Source: Pyropia yezoensis (lineage: Eukaryota > Rhodophyta > Bangiophyceae > Bangiales > Bangiaceae). Taken from it: DNA of 64,000 nt. Both the position numbers and the translations under genes were made by a program. Positions 1-10,218 of the stretch are shown one piece after another (within the stretch, counting starts at the first letter, position 1; the number at the start of each line of letters is the position of its first letter). The notes below the pieces were generated by a model. That model saw nothing but the letters and a program-made list of their open reading frames with translations, ran no database searches and had not been told where the DNA came from. The DNA lies in assembly GCA_009829735.1 (NCBI GenBank), contig CM020620.1, positions 16,374,473-16,438,472 of the forward strand, written 5' to 3'.

Positions 1-2359
1 GGGGAGCGTGCCAGCCACGTCCGACATTCGGGAGGATGAAGCAAGGTATTTCCTCCGGGATAGGACCGGTATCGGCTGCAGGAGTCTCCAGCCGGGACAT
101 GGTGTCGGCGCAGTGGTGCTCCCTCCCTGCTCTGGTGCACACCTTGTACTTGAACTCCGAAAGGCGTAGGCGCCACCGGGCGACCCTTCCTTGACTGCTG
201 TCCATGCATAGCAGCCACCTTAGACTGGCGTGGTCCGTCCGGATGAGGAACTCTTGTCCTTCAAGATATGGACGTAACAGGAAGCAAGCCCAGACGACCG
301 CCAAGCACTCGCGCTCGGTCGTGGAATAGTTCTTCTCGGCTGGAGTCAAGACGCGACTGTAGTAGCCTATCGGGAGGAAGTGCCCATCAGGTTGCTGCTG
401 GAGTAGTGAGCACCCCACCTGGACGCCACAGGCGTCAGTCTCCAGAACAAACTGACCCTCCCGCTTGGGTAACGCCAGTACTGGGGTGGTGGTCAGGCGC
501 TTCTTGAGCTCTTCGAAGGCTGCTGTCTGCTTCTCGTCGAACACCGGGAGTTGTGCTGGAAGCTTCTTGCTAGTAAGCTTGGTCAAGGGCCGGGCAATCA
601 GAGCGTAGTCTCGTACGAACCGGCGGTAGACGTTGCACATACCCAGGAAGCTCTTGAGTTCCGTCTGGGTTTTAGGTTGCCGTGCATGCCGGAGGGCCTT
701 GATGTTCTTCTCGTTGACTCGGAGCTCCCCCGGACTCAGCACGTGCCCCAGGTACTCCACCTCAGTCTCAAACAGGTGGCACTTCTCGGCCTTGAGGGTA
801 ACTCCAGCCTTGGACAGGAGGGCCAGGACCTCTCGAAGGTGCTCCAGGTGTTCCGCTGGGGTCTTGGAGAAAACAATGATGTCGTCCAGGTAGACCAAAC
901 ATGTTCTCCACCTTAGCCCCGACAGGATGATGTCGATGGCTCTCTGGAAGGTTGCCGGAGCATTAGTGAGACCAAAAGGGAGACGCTTGCACCGGAATAG
1001 TCCCAGGTGGCACGTGAAGGTAGTCTTGTCCTTGTCCTCGTCAGCCAGAGGGATCTGCCAGTAACCGGCATTACAATCCAGCGTCGAGAAGAGGGTGGCA
1101 TCACCAAGAAAGTCGAGGCAATCATCCATCCGGGGTATCGGGTATACATCCTTGACTGTCATCTCGTTCAGGCGTCTGTAGTCAACGCAGAAACGGAAGT
1201 GACCGCCAGGTTTCGGGACGACTACCACCGGGAAAGCCCACTCGCCATCAGACGGCTCGATAACATCCATCTTGAGCATCTTGTTAACCTGCTTCTCAAT
1301 CTCATCCCGGCGATGAGGTCCAGCCCGGTATGGGTGCATGTGCACTGGTTTGGCATCTGGCTTGAGTTGAATCCGGTGTAGGGTGGCGTCCATCTTGCCC
1401 AGCTCTCCGGACCACAGGTGCCGATGTTCCTGGAGAAGCTTCTCCAGTGCCTCCTTCAAGTCGAGAGGGACGTTTTCTTGGTTGACCTTCGGCATCCCGG
1501 GCGGTGCTTGTTCGGGCTTCGGAGTAGTACGGCCAGCCTGCTCTTGTTCCGGAGATATGTCTAAGGCCGTCAAGTTGGATGCCAGCTCTTGTTGCAGGTT
1601 GAAGAGGTCTTCCTTGCTCATAGCGCGGGCGGACCCCCGGTAAGGCTCTGCTGTACCAACTCGAGTGCCCTTGGCGAGGGTTATTGGCTTCCGGCTCACG
1701 TTGATGATCAGCACCGAGAACGGGGTGTGCCTCTCCACCTTCTTGTGGTGTCCGTGGGCTAGGTATAATCGGTGTTTCGCCAGAAATTCCTTGCGTCCGT
1801 AGATCAGGCATTGACCTGCAGTCCGGGTCGTGACTTGAACCTTGGTCTCCGAGCGAGGAGGTAGGAGCACCGGTTTGATGAGGGTCAAGGTAGAGGGTGG
1901 GATGCGTTCCTTCTGGTTCTTGGCCACACGAACCTTGGTGTCCAGGTGCTCCAGCACTGGTGACACAAACCCATGGTTGAACTGCACCTTTCCTTCTCCG
2001 GGTAGGATGCTCTTGACATGCTGCTTCTGGAAGTCCCAGCCTAGGATGAGGGGGACTGATAAGGTCTTGACTACTAGAAAAAAAAAAAGAATTGGTTCAT
2101 TGTTGACATAGATGGCGACGGGAAGGCGGCCAAGCGGTCGTAGGGTTTGACCTGATGCGTCTACAATCCGGGTCTTGGTAGGCGCTCTCCAGGCATGTCG
2201 ACGCCAGCCCGGAGGTAACAGGTTCTCAGTGATGACGCTTGGTCCGGCTCCCGTGTCGACCACCGGCGTAACAGCTTGGGGGAGGCTATCCCCCACACGC
2301 ATACGAGCATTAATCTTGAGGTTTTCCTTACGCAGGACGAGCAAGGTCCCCTTGAACAA
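1..2359 (-). CDS. pol: Pol polyprotein of A1 (protease, reverse transcriptase, RNase H), partial
   Basis: The frame is set by homology to the A2 pol and begins near a TTG at 2359, about 130 nt past the gag stop and in another frame. The aspartic protease motif VDTGAG is near 2250-2262. The RT catalytic motif YLDD is near 878-895, and RNase H runs toward the left edge. The codon phase at 2359 agrees with the phase at 256, where A1 reads CAA-GAG and A2 has TAA, so the frame is probably open throughout; I traced parts, not every codon. The product would mature and copy the element RNA. How pol is expressed (frameshift, reinitiation or a spliced RNA) is not visible. Confidence 0.82.
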   Translation of the reverse strand, partial: MFKGTLLVLRKENLKINARMRVGDSLPQAVTPVVDTGAGPSVITENLLPPGWRRHAWRAPTKTRIVDASGQTLRPLGRLPVAIYVNNEPILFFFLVVKTLSVPLILGWDFQKQHVKSILPGEGKVQFNHGFVSPVLEHLDTKVRVAKNQKERIPPSTLTLIKPVLLPPRSETKVQVTTRTAGQCLIYGRKEFLAKHRLYLAHGHHKKVERHTPFSVLIINVSRKPITLAKGTRVGTAEPYRGSARAMSKEDLFNLQQELASNLTALDISPEQEQAGRTTPKPEQAPPGMPKVNQENVPLDLKEALEKLLQEHRHLWSGELGKMDATLHRIQLKPDAKPVHMHPYRAGPHRRDEIEKQVNKMLKMDVIEPSDGEWAFPVVVVPKPGGHFRFCVDYRRLNEMTVKDVYPIPRMDDCLDFLGDATLFSTLDCNAGYWQIPLADEDKDKTTFTCHLGLFRCKRLPFGLTNAPATFQRAIDIILSGLRWRTCLVYLDDIIVFSKTPAEHLEHLREVLALLSKAGVTLKAEKCHLFETEVEYLGHVLSPGELRVNEKNIKALRHARQPKTQTELKSFLGMCNVYRRFVRDYALIARPLTKLTSKKLPAQLPVFDEKQTAAFEELKKRLTTTPVLALPKREGQFVLETDACGVQVGCSLLQQQPDGHFLPIGYYSRVLTPAEKNYSTTERECLAVVWACFLLRPYLEGQEFLIRTDHASLRWLLCMDSSQGRVARWRLRLSEFKYKVCTRAGREHHCADTMSRLETPAADTGPIPEEIPCFILPNVGRGWHAP

Positions 2360-2487
2360 ACAGGGTGTCCAGGCGGCTACCGGTTGAGCAGGTAACTGCC
2401 GTCCTTTCTCCCGGCACGCAAGGGGAGAACAGGTAGAAGTACCCTGCCGTTGGAGATTCGGGAAGACACTTGGGGAGAGCGCCTGCC

Positions 2488-4248
2488 CTACTCGTTTCCC
2501 GGCTCCGAGGAGTCCTTAGAGGTTTCGGTCTCCAGGTCAAAGTCCGTAGGAGCTTCCCTTGCCAGAGCCTCCGTGATGCTCTGTAAGGTTGCCACTCGGA
2601 TGGCATGTACCTGTGCCTTGTCCATCTTGGAGGGTGCCCGCCGGTCAGCCCAGTTGACCGCCTTTGCAAACACCAGTCCTTGACGCTTGAGTTTCTCCTG
2701 GAGATCCTCGGGAATGGTCGGGCACTGGTAGGACATATGATCCTCCTTCTGGCACAGCCAGCAAGACCGGAACCGCTGGTTCCTGATCTGCTTGGGGGCG
2801 ACCAGGGAAGGTTGCTCCTTAGAAACGAAGCCGCCCCACTTGTCCCTTGACTCCATGGGTGAGGCCTCGCCAACTGCGAGTACCGGTACAGGGCTATCAC
2901 CTCCCTTATACTTGTCGGGTCCGGGACGAACTCGCGACAACGGCTTGGGGGTTGATACCATAGGAGCCTGGAGGGCCTTGGCTTGCCGGTGCTTGCCCTG
3001 GGTATAGGCCATCAACTGCTGGAAGGTATGTTCTTGATGTTCCTGGTTGTAGTTCTCCGCATCCACTTGAAGATATTCAGGAAGCCCCTCCGAGAAGATC
3101 ATCTTGAGCCTGTCCTCAGGGTAAACGTTGCCACAAGCATCGCTCATCTCCCGGACACGACGGGCGAACGCCTCTGGAGTCTCTTGTCTCTCCATGGTTG
3201 CCCGGTTCAGCCTACCGACTGCCTTACGCAGGGAGTCCGCGTCTGCGTAGTTGGACAGGAGCCAGTTGACCGCCTCCGGATAACTCGCGACGGTACGTCC
3301 AACAATGTGCCCGGCAGAGTCTGGTAGAACCTGTGCAAACCGCTGTTCCGCTTCTCCGGTCATGAAGTTAACCAGGAGATAGAGAGCCTTGCCCTCGGAC
3401 ACATCGTTGTCATTGCATGCCTTGACAAACCGGCGCAGGAAGGCAAAGATAAGCGCCGGTCTCTTCCCGGAAAACTTAGGATGTCCCCCAAAGCTCGGCT
3501 GCATTCGCCGGTTCAGGGATGCCATCTTCTTGGCCATCTTCCAGGTGTAACCTTGGTCTTGGTTCTCCAGCCGGTAGTTACCCCAATACGTGACCTTGTT
3601 CAGGGTGGCATCTCCCACTTGGTGGGCAGGGAAGTCGAACTCGACTAGCCTGCGCCGGGTAGGACCGGGAGATGCATCCCAGTCATATCCCTCCTCAGAG
3701 CTGGAGGAACTGGTCTCGCTGGTGCTAGAGCGACGGCGACGACGCCGACGCCTATGGCTGCTCCGGTCACCGGTCTTGGAGCTCCCCGCCCCATAGGACG
3801 CAAGGGGAGGAAAAGCTTGGCCGGTCCCAGGAGTCGAAGTCTCAGGAAGACCCGTAGAACCAGTCACAGCGGTGCCTCTGGCACTGCCAGTGCCCACAGG
3901 AAGAGGTGTATACACCCAGCTGCCATGTGTGGGTCCAGGAGTAAACACACCAGGGGCTATCCCTGGAGGTTGAAGAGTAGAACCGACAGGAGGGAGACGT
4001 CTGCTGCGAGCGGACTCAAACGCCGTTGACCCCGGGGTGGCTCCCACAGGAGGAACAGCCGGAGGAACGGGAGCAGGCGGTACTTGGCCGCCTGTAGACT
4101 CCAGTCCACTACCGGATGTCACGCCCAGGTCTGCTTCACCCGTAGGGAGAACGCCGGGTTGGGCACCGTCCCCCGCGGTGACCAGGGATGCGTCAAGGGA
4201 CGCGGGGTCTACCCCTTCGGGCACCGTCGTGCCAGGGAGGGTAGCCAT
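2488..4248 (-). CDS. gag: Gag capsid/nucleocapsid protein of A1, 586 aa
   Basis: This is an intact frame from MATLPGTTVP to a TAG stop. The N-terminal third is Pro/Gly/Thr-rich. A basic-serine patch follows, with a run of Arg and then Ser (RRRRRRRRSS, SSSSSEE), and then a helical Gag core containing FVKACNDNDVSEG. A single CCHC zinc knuckle, CWLCQKEDHMSYQC (C-X2-C-X4-H-X4-C), lies near the C terminus. The Gag core and knuckle are shared with families B and C. Role from family knowledge: it forms the virus-like particle and packages the RNA. Compared with A2 it lacks the frame excursion and the TAG stop, so it may be functional. Confidence 0.92.
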   Translation of the reverse strand: MATLPGTTVPEGVDPASLDASLVTAGDGAQPGVLPTGEADLGVTSGSGLESTGGQVPPAPVPPAVPPVGATPGSTAFESARSRRLPPVGSTLQPPGIAPGVFTPGPTHGSWVYTPLPVGTGSARGTAVTGSTGLPETSTPGTGQAFPPLASYGAGSSKTGDRSSHRRRRRRRRSSTSETSSSSSEEGYDWDASPGPTRRRLVEFDFPAHQVGDATLNKVTYWGNYRLENQDQGYTWKMAKKMASLNRRMQPSFGGHPKFSGKRPALIFAFLRRFVKACNDNDVSEGKALYLLVNFMTGEAEQRFAQVLPDSAGHIVGRTVASYPEAVNWLLSNYADADSLRKAVGRLNRATMERQETPEAFARRVREMSDACGNVYPEDRLKMIFSEGLPEYLQVDAENYNQEHQEHTFQQLMAYTQGKHRQAKALQAPMVSTPKPLSRVRPGPDKYKGGDSPVPVLAVGEASPMESRDKWGGFVSKEQPSLVAPKQIRNQRFRSCWLCQKEDHMSYQCPTIPEDLQEKLKRQGLVFAKAVNWADRRAPSKMDKAQVHAIRVATLQSITEALAREAPTDFDLETETSKDSSEPGNE

Positions 4249-4436
4249 GTCGGTCTCTTGACAGCCACAGTCCAGTTACCTGCGTGTCCAAAGATCGCAA
4301 GACCACAAGAGAGGGGTTGGAGAGCCAGGAATGGGGTTCCCGTGAACGGGTGCAAATAATTCCCAAACCACAGAAAAAGACAGAATAGGAACAACGCAAC
4401 CGCTGCTCCCAAATGTCTCTTCTCAAACACTCCAAT

Positions 4437-4453
4437 CCCCTGCTGCTCCACCA
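4437..4453 (-). promoter_or_regulatory. Primer binding site of A1
   Basis: On the minus strand this reads TGGTGGAGCAGCAGGGG, four bases after the LTR end. It is the complement of a tRNA 3' end CCCCTGCTGCTCCA-CCA. The same 17 bases occur at the same place in A2, B2 and C. Confidence 0.85.
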
Positions 4454-4457
4454 AATA

Positions 4458-5029
4458 TGTGGTATAAAACTCGATCCTCTCAGACACGTGTCAATATCCC
4501 TCGGGGGAAAGGGACAGGTAACGCAGAAAGGGGAACTACGAGAATGGTATGCCTGTTGCCTCACGTGCCTGCTTGCAGGGCAAACAGATACGCACGGTAG
4601 TGCACACGGGGAAGAGGAAAGCAAACGCGCAGTTGTCTTTTTCCCTGAGGGCGCGGGCCGAGGGCGCCTCGCTGTCCCTCTTAACGTGCATCTGGGGGAA
4701 CCCCGGCACGTTGGCCCGGTAGCCCCCCCATAACCCCGAGTGGCCCCGACCCGAGTCTAACCTCGTCAGGTCGGGGGCCACTATCACTACTAATTCTATT
4801 CCCACTCACTAATCTCACACTCAAATTCTCTCAAATCAAGTCCCTCACAAATATGCAAAAACACATCAGAAATCCCTCTCTCGCGTGTGGATAGCGTAGT
4901 CCACCGCATCCCAGTGCCGGGCACGGGCCACGGCCGCCAACCATCGCCACACGGCGGGCGTGTTCTGGCACCTGGTGCCCTCTGGTTGCAGTCCCGGGTC
5001 GGCGCCAAGTCGGGGCCAGGGATGCTACA
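4458..5029 (-). repeat. 5' LTR of A1 (572 bp)
   Basis: In element orientation it starts TGTAGCATCCC and ends TATACCACA. It aligns along its length with the 569-bp LTRs of A2, with small indels and substitutions. The inner edge lies next to the primer binding site; the outer edge at 5029 abuts element D. Confidence 0.9.
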
Positions 5030-6023
5030 AGGAGGTCGTCCTCGCCCCCGGGTACCTGGGGGTCCGACATGGTGCAACCGGGGTGGCAGGGGCGCCCCTT
5101 GCAGAAAAGCCGAGGCCGGCTCGACCCGGTACAGAGAACGCTCGCACGGACGAGCCAGGGAAGCGCGGGCACCCGCGCTTATAACCACACAGCTGGGCAC
5201 CAGCGATAGGGAAGCGCGGGACGACCCGCGCCAGCCGACCTACGAGGGCGCTCCCGCCAGGCACCTGGGGCGGGGCCACGCCCCCCCCACACGGGGTAAT
5301 CGAGGGGGGGTCACCCCCAACCGCCCCCACGTAACGCGGGCAGCCCCCGCCCCCCACTCAATCGTCCACACGAGAGGGGCCCCCCTACCACCAGGCACCT
5401 GGTGGCGGATCCGCTTGCACCATCCCTCGGAAAGGGGGGTCGTGAACAGAAACCCGCATCGGGAATCTAACGGTCCGGAAAACGGATCGTGTGTGTACCA
5501 CACAAAGGGGGGCACCCCCCCCAGACAACCTCGAAAAGGGGTGTCTGTCGTGACGGGGCGCAAAGCCCCACCCGACGGGTAAACGGTCACGCGACCCACT
5601 TACATTCGGTAACCCGAATGCAACTCGACCCGAGGACGGGCCGAATCTAAGGGGGGGATGTGTAGCAATATGGTTGTCCGTATTGTGACCCTAATATTAG
5701 GGGGGCTACTTCTAATCCTTGGCTTTCAATTTGAGAGTCCGTACTGGTCACGGTATCTATAAGTTACGTATGACCAGAGGGACTTGCATCTTGGGGTGGA
5801 GGGTAGTTAGTAGTGTCTCCGAGGGTTTACAACGAGGGGGCCGGTGGCGAATCCACCGCCGGCCAAGGTAGAAGAACAAACCCCTCCCATTTGGGCTCCC
5901 ATCTTGGTCCCGTGGCTTGCGCTCCAAGGACAGCAACCTTGGCCTCCCGGTGACGTTGGTGCCGATCCCCCTTGGTGAGAGTTCCCTGAGAGTGGACGTG
6001 CGACGGATCCCTATTGTGCTACA
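5030..6023 (+). mobile_element. 3' end of an unidentified LTR retroelement D, interrupted by A1
   Basis: A polypurine-like tract (AAGGGGGGGATG, 5649-5660) is followed by an LTR-like segment, 5661-6023. The 630 bp upstream (5030-5660) is very GC-rich with no recognisable protein and is taken as the 3' internal part of D. A1 is inserted at 5029/5030. D in turn breaks element B1 at 6023/6024. The nesting order A into D into B is inference from the junctions. The 5' side of D would lie left of the window. Confidence 0.55.
5661..6023 (+). repeat. LTR of element D (363 bp)
   Basis: It begins TGTAGCAATATGG and ends CTATTGTGCTACA, near-matching inverted termini with the usual TG...CA. The tract just upstream is purine-rich as expected for a 3' LTR. 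B1 sequence resumes immediately after it. There is no second copy in the window, so the limits rest on these signatures alone. Confidence 0.6.
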
Positions 6024-6959
6024 CATGGCCTCCTCTCCAGCCTGAGGCAAATCCTCAAGGGGGGCCTCATGAACAGGGCCCTCATAGGGAACGGCGAGGC
6101 CGACAGCAAAGTTCTTAGGAAGATTCACGGGCCTCTCGGTCAGGTTGGTCAGGTAGAGCCGGAAATCTTCGTTGGCCTCGATGGTGGCCAGCGCATTGTG
6201 CAATCGGAGCCCCTTCCTGACCAGCTTATCGGGGCGCTCATAAAGCAAGCACGTCCCATTGGACCCACACTTCACGAAGGCGGCTTGAACTGACCTCGAG
6301 GCCAGAGTCACCCCCTTTGAAGGGTATAGGGCCGCCGGGTCGCGCTTGACCGGGTTTCCTCGGACCGGGAGGGCCTTGGGCTTCTTGCCATCCCACGACC
6401 TCTTGGCATACGTCAGGTCTCCATTGGCCCACAACACCGCCTCGGAACCAGGATAAATGGCCTTCACATAATCCTTCTGGAAGTCAAGGCCAAGGATGAG
6501 AGGAACCGATGGGGCCTTGACGACCAGAAACTCGAACACCATGGCCTTCCCATTCACAATGGCCGACAATTCAAGGAGACCGCGGCCCTTGAGCAACTGG
6601 CCCGACGCATCACAGGCATGAGTCGACTTGGGGGCCCGTGACGCCAGGTTCTGCCATCCCGCAGGGAGGATGTCTTCGCTCACGACGCTTGGCCCAGCCC
6701 CGATATCCAATATGGCCGTTATGGTCCTGGGAGCCTCTTGGTCCACTCTCACAGAGACATCAATCGCAACATTCTTCTTACGAAAAACAAGTAGGGTCCC
6801 CTTGAACCCATAGGGCCTCTTCATACCCGACCGTCGTTGAAGCCAGGACTTGGACCGTGGGCCAAGGCGTGAAGAGCACATCAAGGGGCCTTTAAACGCA
6901 GTACATAGTGACGCATGCATGGGTACAATTGGTCCCTGGAAGATCTCCGGGAACCCCAA
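6024..6959 (-). pseudogene. pol: Pol fragment of B1 (aspartic protease region)
   Basis: The frame covers a clear retroviral-type aspartic protease with the D-x-G motif (written here DIGAGPSVV, where B2 has DTGAGPSVV), then the linker before RT. Homology to B2 stops at the residues EEAM near 6026, where element D starts; the frame then reads into the D LTR and is meaningless to its stop at 5757. There is no RT, RNase H or integrase. The Thr to Ile change next to the catalytic Asp would probably damage the protease even if the rest were present. Confidence 0.85.
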
Positions 6960-7024
6960 CGAAGTAACAAACGCATCAACACCGTCCCGACGGGGGGGCT
7001 TGGGACCCTTCGGCCCACCCCCCG

Positions 7025-8416
7025 TTAGTCTTTTCCCGAAGGGGCCACCTTGGGCGGGTTCTCGGCAGTCGGGGTCTCTTCGGGGCCAAGCTCATCATCC
7101 GAGTCATTAATCCCCTTGCACAGGGCCTGTACCATGGCCATTCGAGTTCGACGATGGAAGTTATGATCCGCACGGGGCCCTACTTCCGTCGACTGGCTTC
7201 GACCCCTCGTGGCGTGGAGGAAGTTATCCCGGGCCTGGATGACCGTCGCGCGCTGGCCTTCCGTCAATATGCGGCACTGGTGACCCATGTGGCCCACCTC
7301 CCAGCAGAGGTAACATCGGAAGGGTCTGCGACTATCCGCGGACCGGGCTCCCGCGGGTCGTGGGGTAGGAGCCGGGGCCAGAGCCGGCTTGGCGACCACC
7401 AACTTCTCCGGTTCGATCTCAGGGGACTTCTTGACCGGCATCGGTGGGTCCGTGGGGCCCACTGCCATCAACTGCGGACCTCCGAGGGATCGCTTGGCCT
7501 AAAAAAAAAGCATCGGTCCGTAAGTAATCTGGGAGGCCTTGAATCAGCTGTTGCTTCATGGTCCCTTCCGAATGGATGTTCCCACAGGCCTCAGTGAGCC
7601 CGCGGAGTCGGACCGCGAACGCCTCGACCGTCTCTTCCGGACCCTTAGTGGCCCTGCTGAATCGGTCCTGGGCAAGAGCCAACGTATGCGGCTCCGCATA
7701 AGTTTCCAGGAACCAGTTCACAGCCTCCGGGAAACTGGTGATAGAGGCCCCTCCGGACGCGCTAGTGGAGTCTGGAAGGGCCCGTGCGTATCGTAGCTCC
7801 GCATCGCCCGAGAGGAACTGAGGAATCACGTATAGGGCCATCCCCTCGGACACGTCGTTATCGTTACAGGCCTTCACTAGCTTACGGAGCCACGAGAACA
7901 CCACCAGGCCCTCTTGGCCAGAGAAATTCGGTTGGCCGGTGACGGAGTGCTTTATATTGCGGGCCACCCGGCCCATCTTGCGAGCCTCGCGTGTCCCATA
8001 CGTGGCCTTCTTGTTACGCAACCGATAGGTCCGGTAATCCAGGACCCGAGCAAATCGGTCATCAGAACAACTAATCACAGCAGGCTCGACGCGCGTGTCC
8101 CCACGGCCCTGTCGGTTCTCTCGGCCAGAGGCCGACGTCGAAGTGGTCCCACAAGACGATGATGAGGAGGAAGACGATCGGGACCGACGACGACGGGACC
8201 GGCGGCGATGGGAACGAGAATGTTTGGTCCCACTACGATCATGTGACCCAGCTTGGCCAGCAGGACTCTGGCTTAAGGCCTGGGACACAGAGGCCAATAT
8301 CTCATCACGGAACGACTCCAGAACCGAATGGATCTCACCTGACCCAAGAACCTCGGTCGGGAGCGGAACGCTGGCCCCATCAGGAGCCCCGGATCCCAAA
8401 GAAGCATGGGTCCCCC
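7025..8416 (-). pseudogene. gag: Gag of B1, N-terminally deleted and frameshifted at T9
   Basis: The upstream frame contains a basic-serine patch and the Gag core (LVKACNDNDVSEG) and ends 28 codons after a run of nine T (A9 on the plus strand, 7501-7509). The C-terminal part, with zinc knuckle CYLCWEVGHMGHQC, lies in another frame ending at 7025. Family A has both parts in one frame, and its residues FQQLMA align with PQLMA on the downstream side, so the frame change is real. B2 has the same nine-base run and the same frame change. The natural start codon is lost in the deletion at 8416. Confidence 0.85.
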
Positions 8417-10218
8417 GGCCGACCACAGGCTCAACGTAGCCTGGCCAACTGGGGCCCGGATCGCCAGCGCGAGGGCCTGCCTGCAACAGGCGGCCAAAAC
8501 GCCACATCCCTACCTGTTCTTTCCTGCCCTCTCTGTAGTTTCTGTGTTTCTATGATTCCGGGTCCCACAGGCCACTTACGCTACACTCCCCAACGCGTGC
8601 ACTTTCCGGTCGTGCCGCAGTGGGACCCTAAGAAGCTCGACGCGAAGCAAAGGATACGCTCGCACAGTGCGTGGCTTCAAAGCGCTTCATGCGTGAAGTC
8701 GGCCGCTCGCTCGAAGACCAGCTCCCTCGTCGGGGGCAGCAGTCCCCATGGGTCGGAGTTCGACCCCCAACCAACCCGTCCGCTTTGGATGGTGGCGGAT
8801 CGTGCGGAAGATGGTAATTTTGGCCCGAAAAGCTTTCCCGGAATCCTCAGCCGCCTGAAGTTGTAGTTTACTCGCGGTGGAGGAAGTTTGTTCGCATCTA
8901 AGAGGTGGATTAGAGCACGAGAAGCTTCAGTGACTGCGATTTGATTCCAAAATGCGCCGAGGCAGCGCCATCCGACTTTTGCGCCAGTCGGGATGTACGA
9001 GGCAGTGGGTTAGGTGCCTGGGCGGTACCTTTGGTGCATCATCAAGAATCTTGCCGATCAAAGATGGGGAGTAAAATGGGAAAAGTGTTCATCCTCGATT
9101 CCTCAGAACTGAGCAGGAAATGCTCGGAGATTTGGAATATTTTTATAATTTCTGAGCTTATCGAGTTCATCTCCTCCCGATAGCAGGTTCGAGGTCTGCA
9201 TGGACTTTTAGTGTCTGAACGGTCGCGTTTTTCTTGGGCAGTGGCACCATCTTGGTTTCGTTTCCGTGCTAGAATCCGTGCCTTACTGTACGTCCATCGG
9301 CTCTCCGCTACAGCCAACATGCTCGGGGAGTTCCAACCAAAGCCGGATGAGATCACATGCGACACGTTACACAAGCAAGCAACGTTCACAAAAAAGATTG
9401 GAGTTGACCCGTATTGGGAAGTTTTTTGTGGTGGTAGGGCGCCTCCGCTGGTGAGACCATCTCGTGGACCCGTTTCTGCGAGGAAGACTGTAGCATGATT
9501 GGGCTTTTTACCGAATTACGGAATTTCGACCGGTATCCCCTGTAACTGGTGTGCCCAATTCCTGCCAAGTTGGGCACATTTGTGGCTTGCCCTTTCGGGG
9601 TTTACTTTTATTCATTATTGTTTATGAGTGGTGACCTGTCTTGTCTTTGGAGAGTTTTACCGTTACTTTCTGTTCTGCTTGCTTCGATCGATTGTCGACT
9701 TATTGACGGTCGAGTGACGAGTGTTGCGAGAGTTTATCTGGTGGGCACTCGGCGTCGGCCTCGGCCAGCGAGTTCGCCATCGAACGTCTGAGGGTAAAGA
9801 CTTGTCCTCCTTTCCATATCGGCTCGGGTATTCACGGAATCCTCAGCCGCCTGAATTAGTATCATTTTCGCATTGGAGGGATTTTATTCTCGTTGGACAG
9901 GCAGACTTTAGTGTGATAGGGAGCATTATTAGGAGAGTTCGCGGGGGCGGGGCCGTTTTCTGTGGAGGCCACCGGCGGCGAGGCGAGGGGGATATGAAGG
10001 GTTGTCCGTGGCCCCTCCCCCTCGCCGACTGCTGAAATCAACTGTGCTTTGAAATTAAACCTCCCTTGGGCAAGGCCATTCTCCCTTTACTCCTGTCGGG
10101 GTGGGCCGGGCAGTGGGCTAGTTGCCTGGCCAGGTTCTTCGGCGTGATGTCAAGGCCATTTCACAGATCAAGGAAGCCATCGCGGAGACCTAAGGTGTGC
10201 AGCGGCGAAATCGCTACA
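8417..10218 (-). repeat. 5' LTR of B1 (inner end deleted)
   Basis: This aligns with 62409-64000 next to B2 at very high identity. The outer end is placed at 10218, where the plus strand reads CGCTACA, the inverted match of the inner end TGTAGCG seen in B2 at 61813. With the deleted part restored by comparison, the family B LTR is about 2.4 kb, unusually long. AT-rich stretches (for example 9138-9155) contain possible TATA elements, but no promoter can be fixed. Confidence 0.78.

Larger units (their letters stand above)
1..5029 (-). mobile_element. Ty3/gypsy chromovirus, family A, copy A1 (3' end beyond window)
   Basis: Read on the minus strand: 5' LTR (5029-4458), primer binding site, gag, then protease-RT-RNase H up to the window edge. 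It is closely similar to the complete plus-strand copy A2 at 19830-29474. At the positions where A2 has stop codons in gag and pol, A1 has sense codons, so A1 looks like the better preserved copy. The 3' part (integrase, chromodomain, 3' LTR) lies outside the window. The LTR outer edge at 5029 abuts unrelated DNA of element D; a 5-bp target duplication would be 5030-5034 (aggag), but the partner is not visible. Confidence 0.93.
6024..10218 (-). mobile_element. Ty3/gypsy element, family B, copy B1 (truncated, internally deleted)
   Basis: It is nearly identical to B2 at the right end of the window. It keeps the protease part of pol, the gag C-terminal two thirds and most of the 5' LTR. Relative to B2 it lacks about 0.93 kb from the start of gag through the primer binding site into the inner LTR; the join near 8412-8416 lies in a run of C present at both B2 breakpoints. 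Its left part is cut by element D at 6023/6024. Confidence 0.88.

Noticed and set aside
4887-5582. 231-codon plus-strand frame at the A1 LTR/D junction
   Set aside because: It crosses the LTR edge at 5029 and is Arg/Pro/Gly-rich from GC composition.
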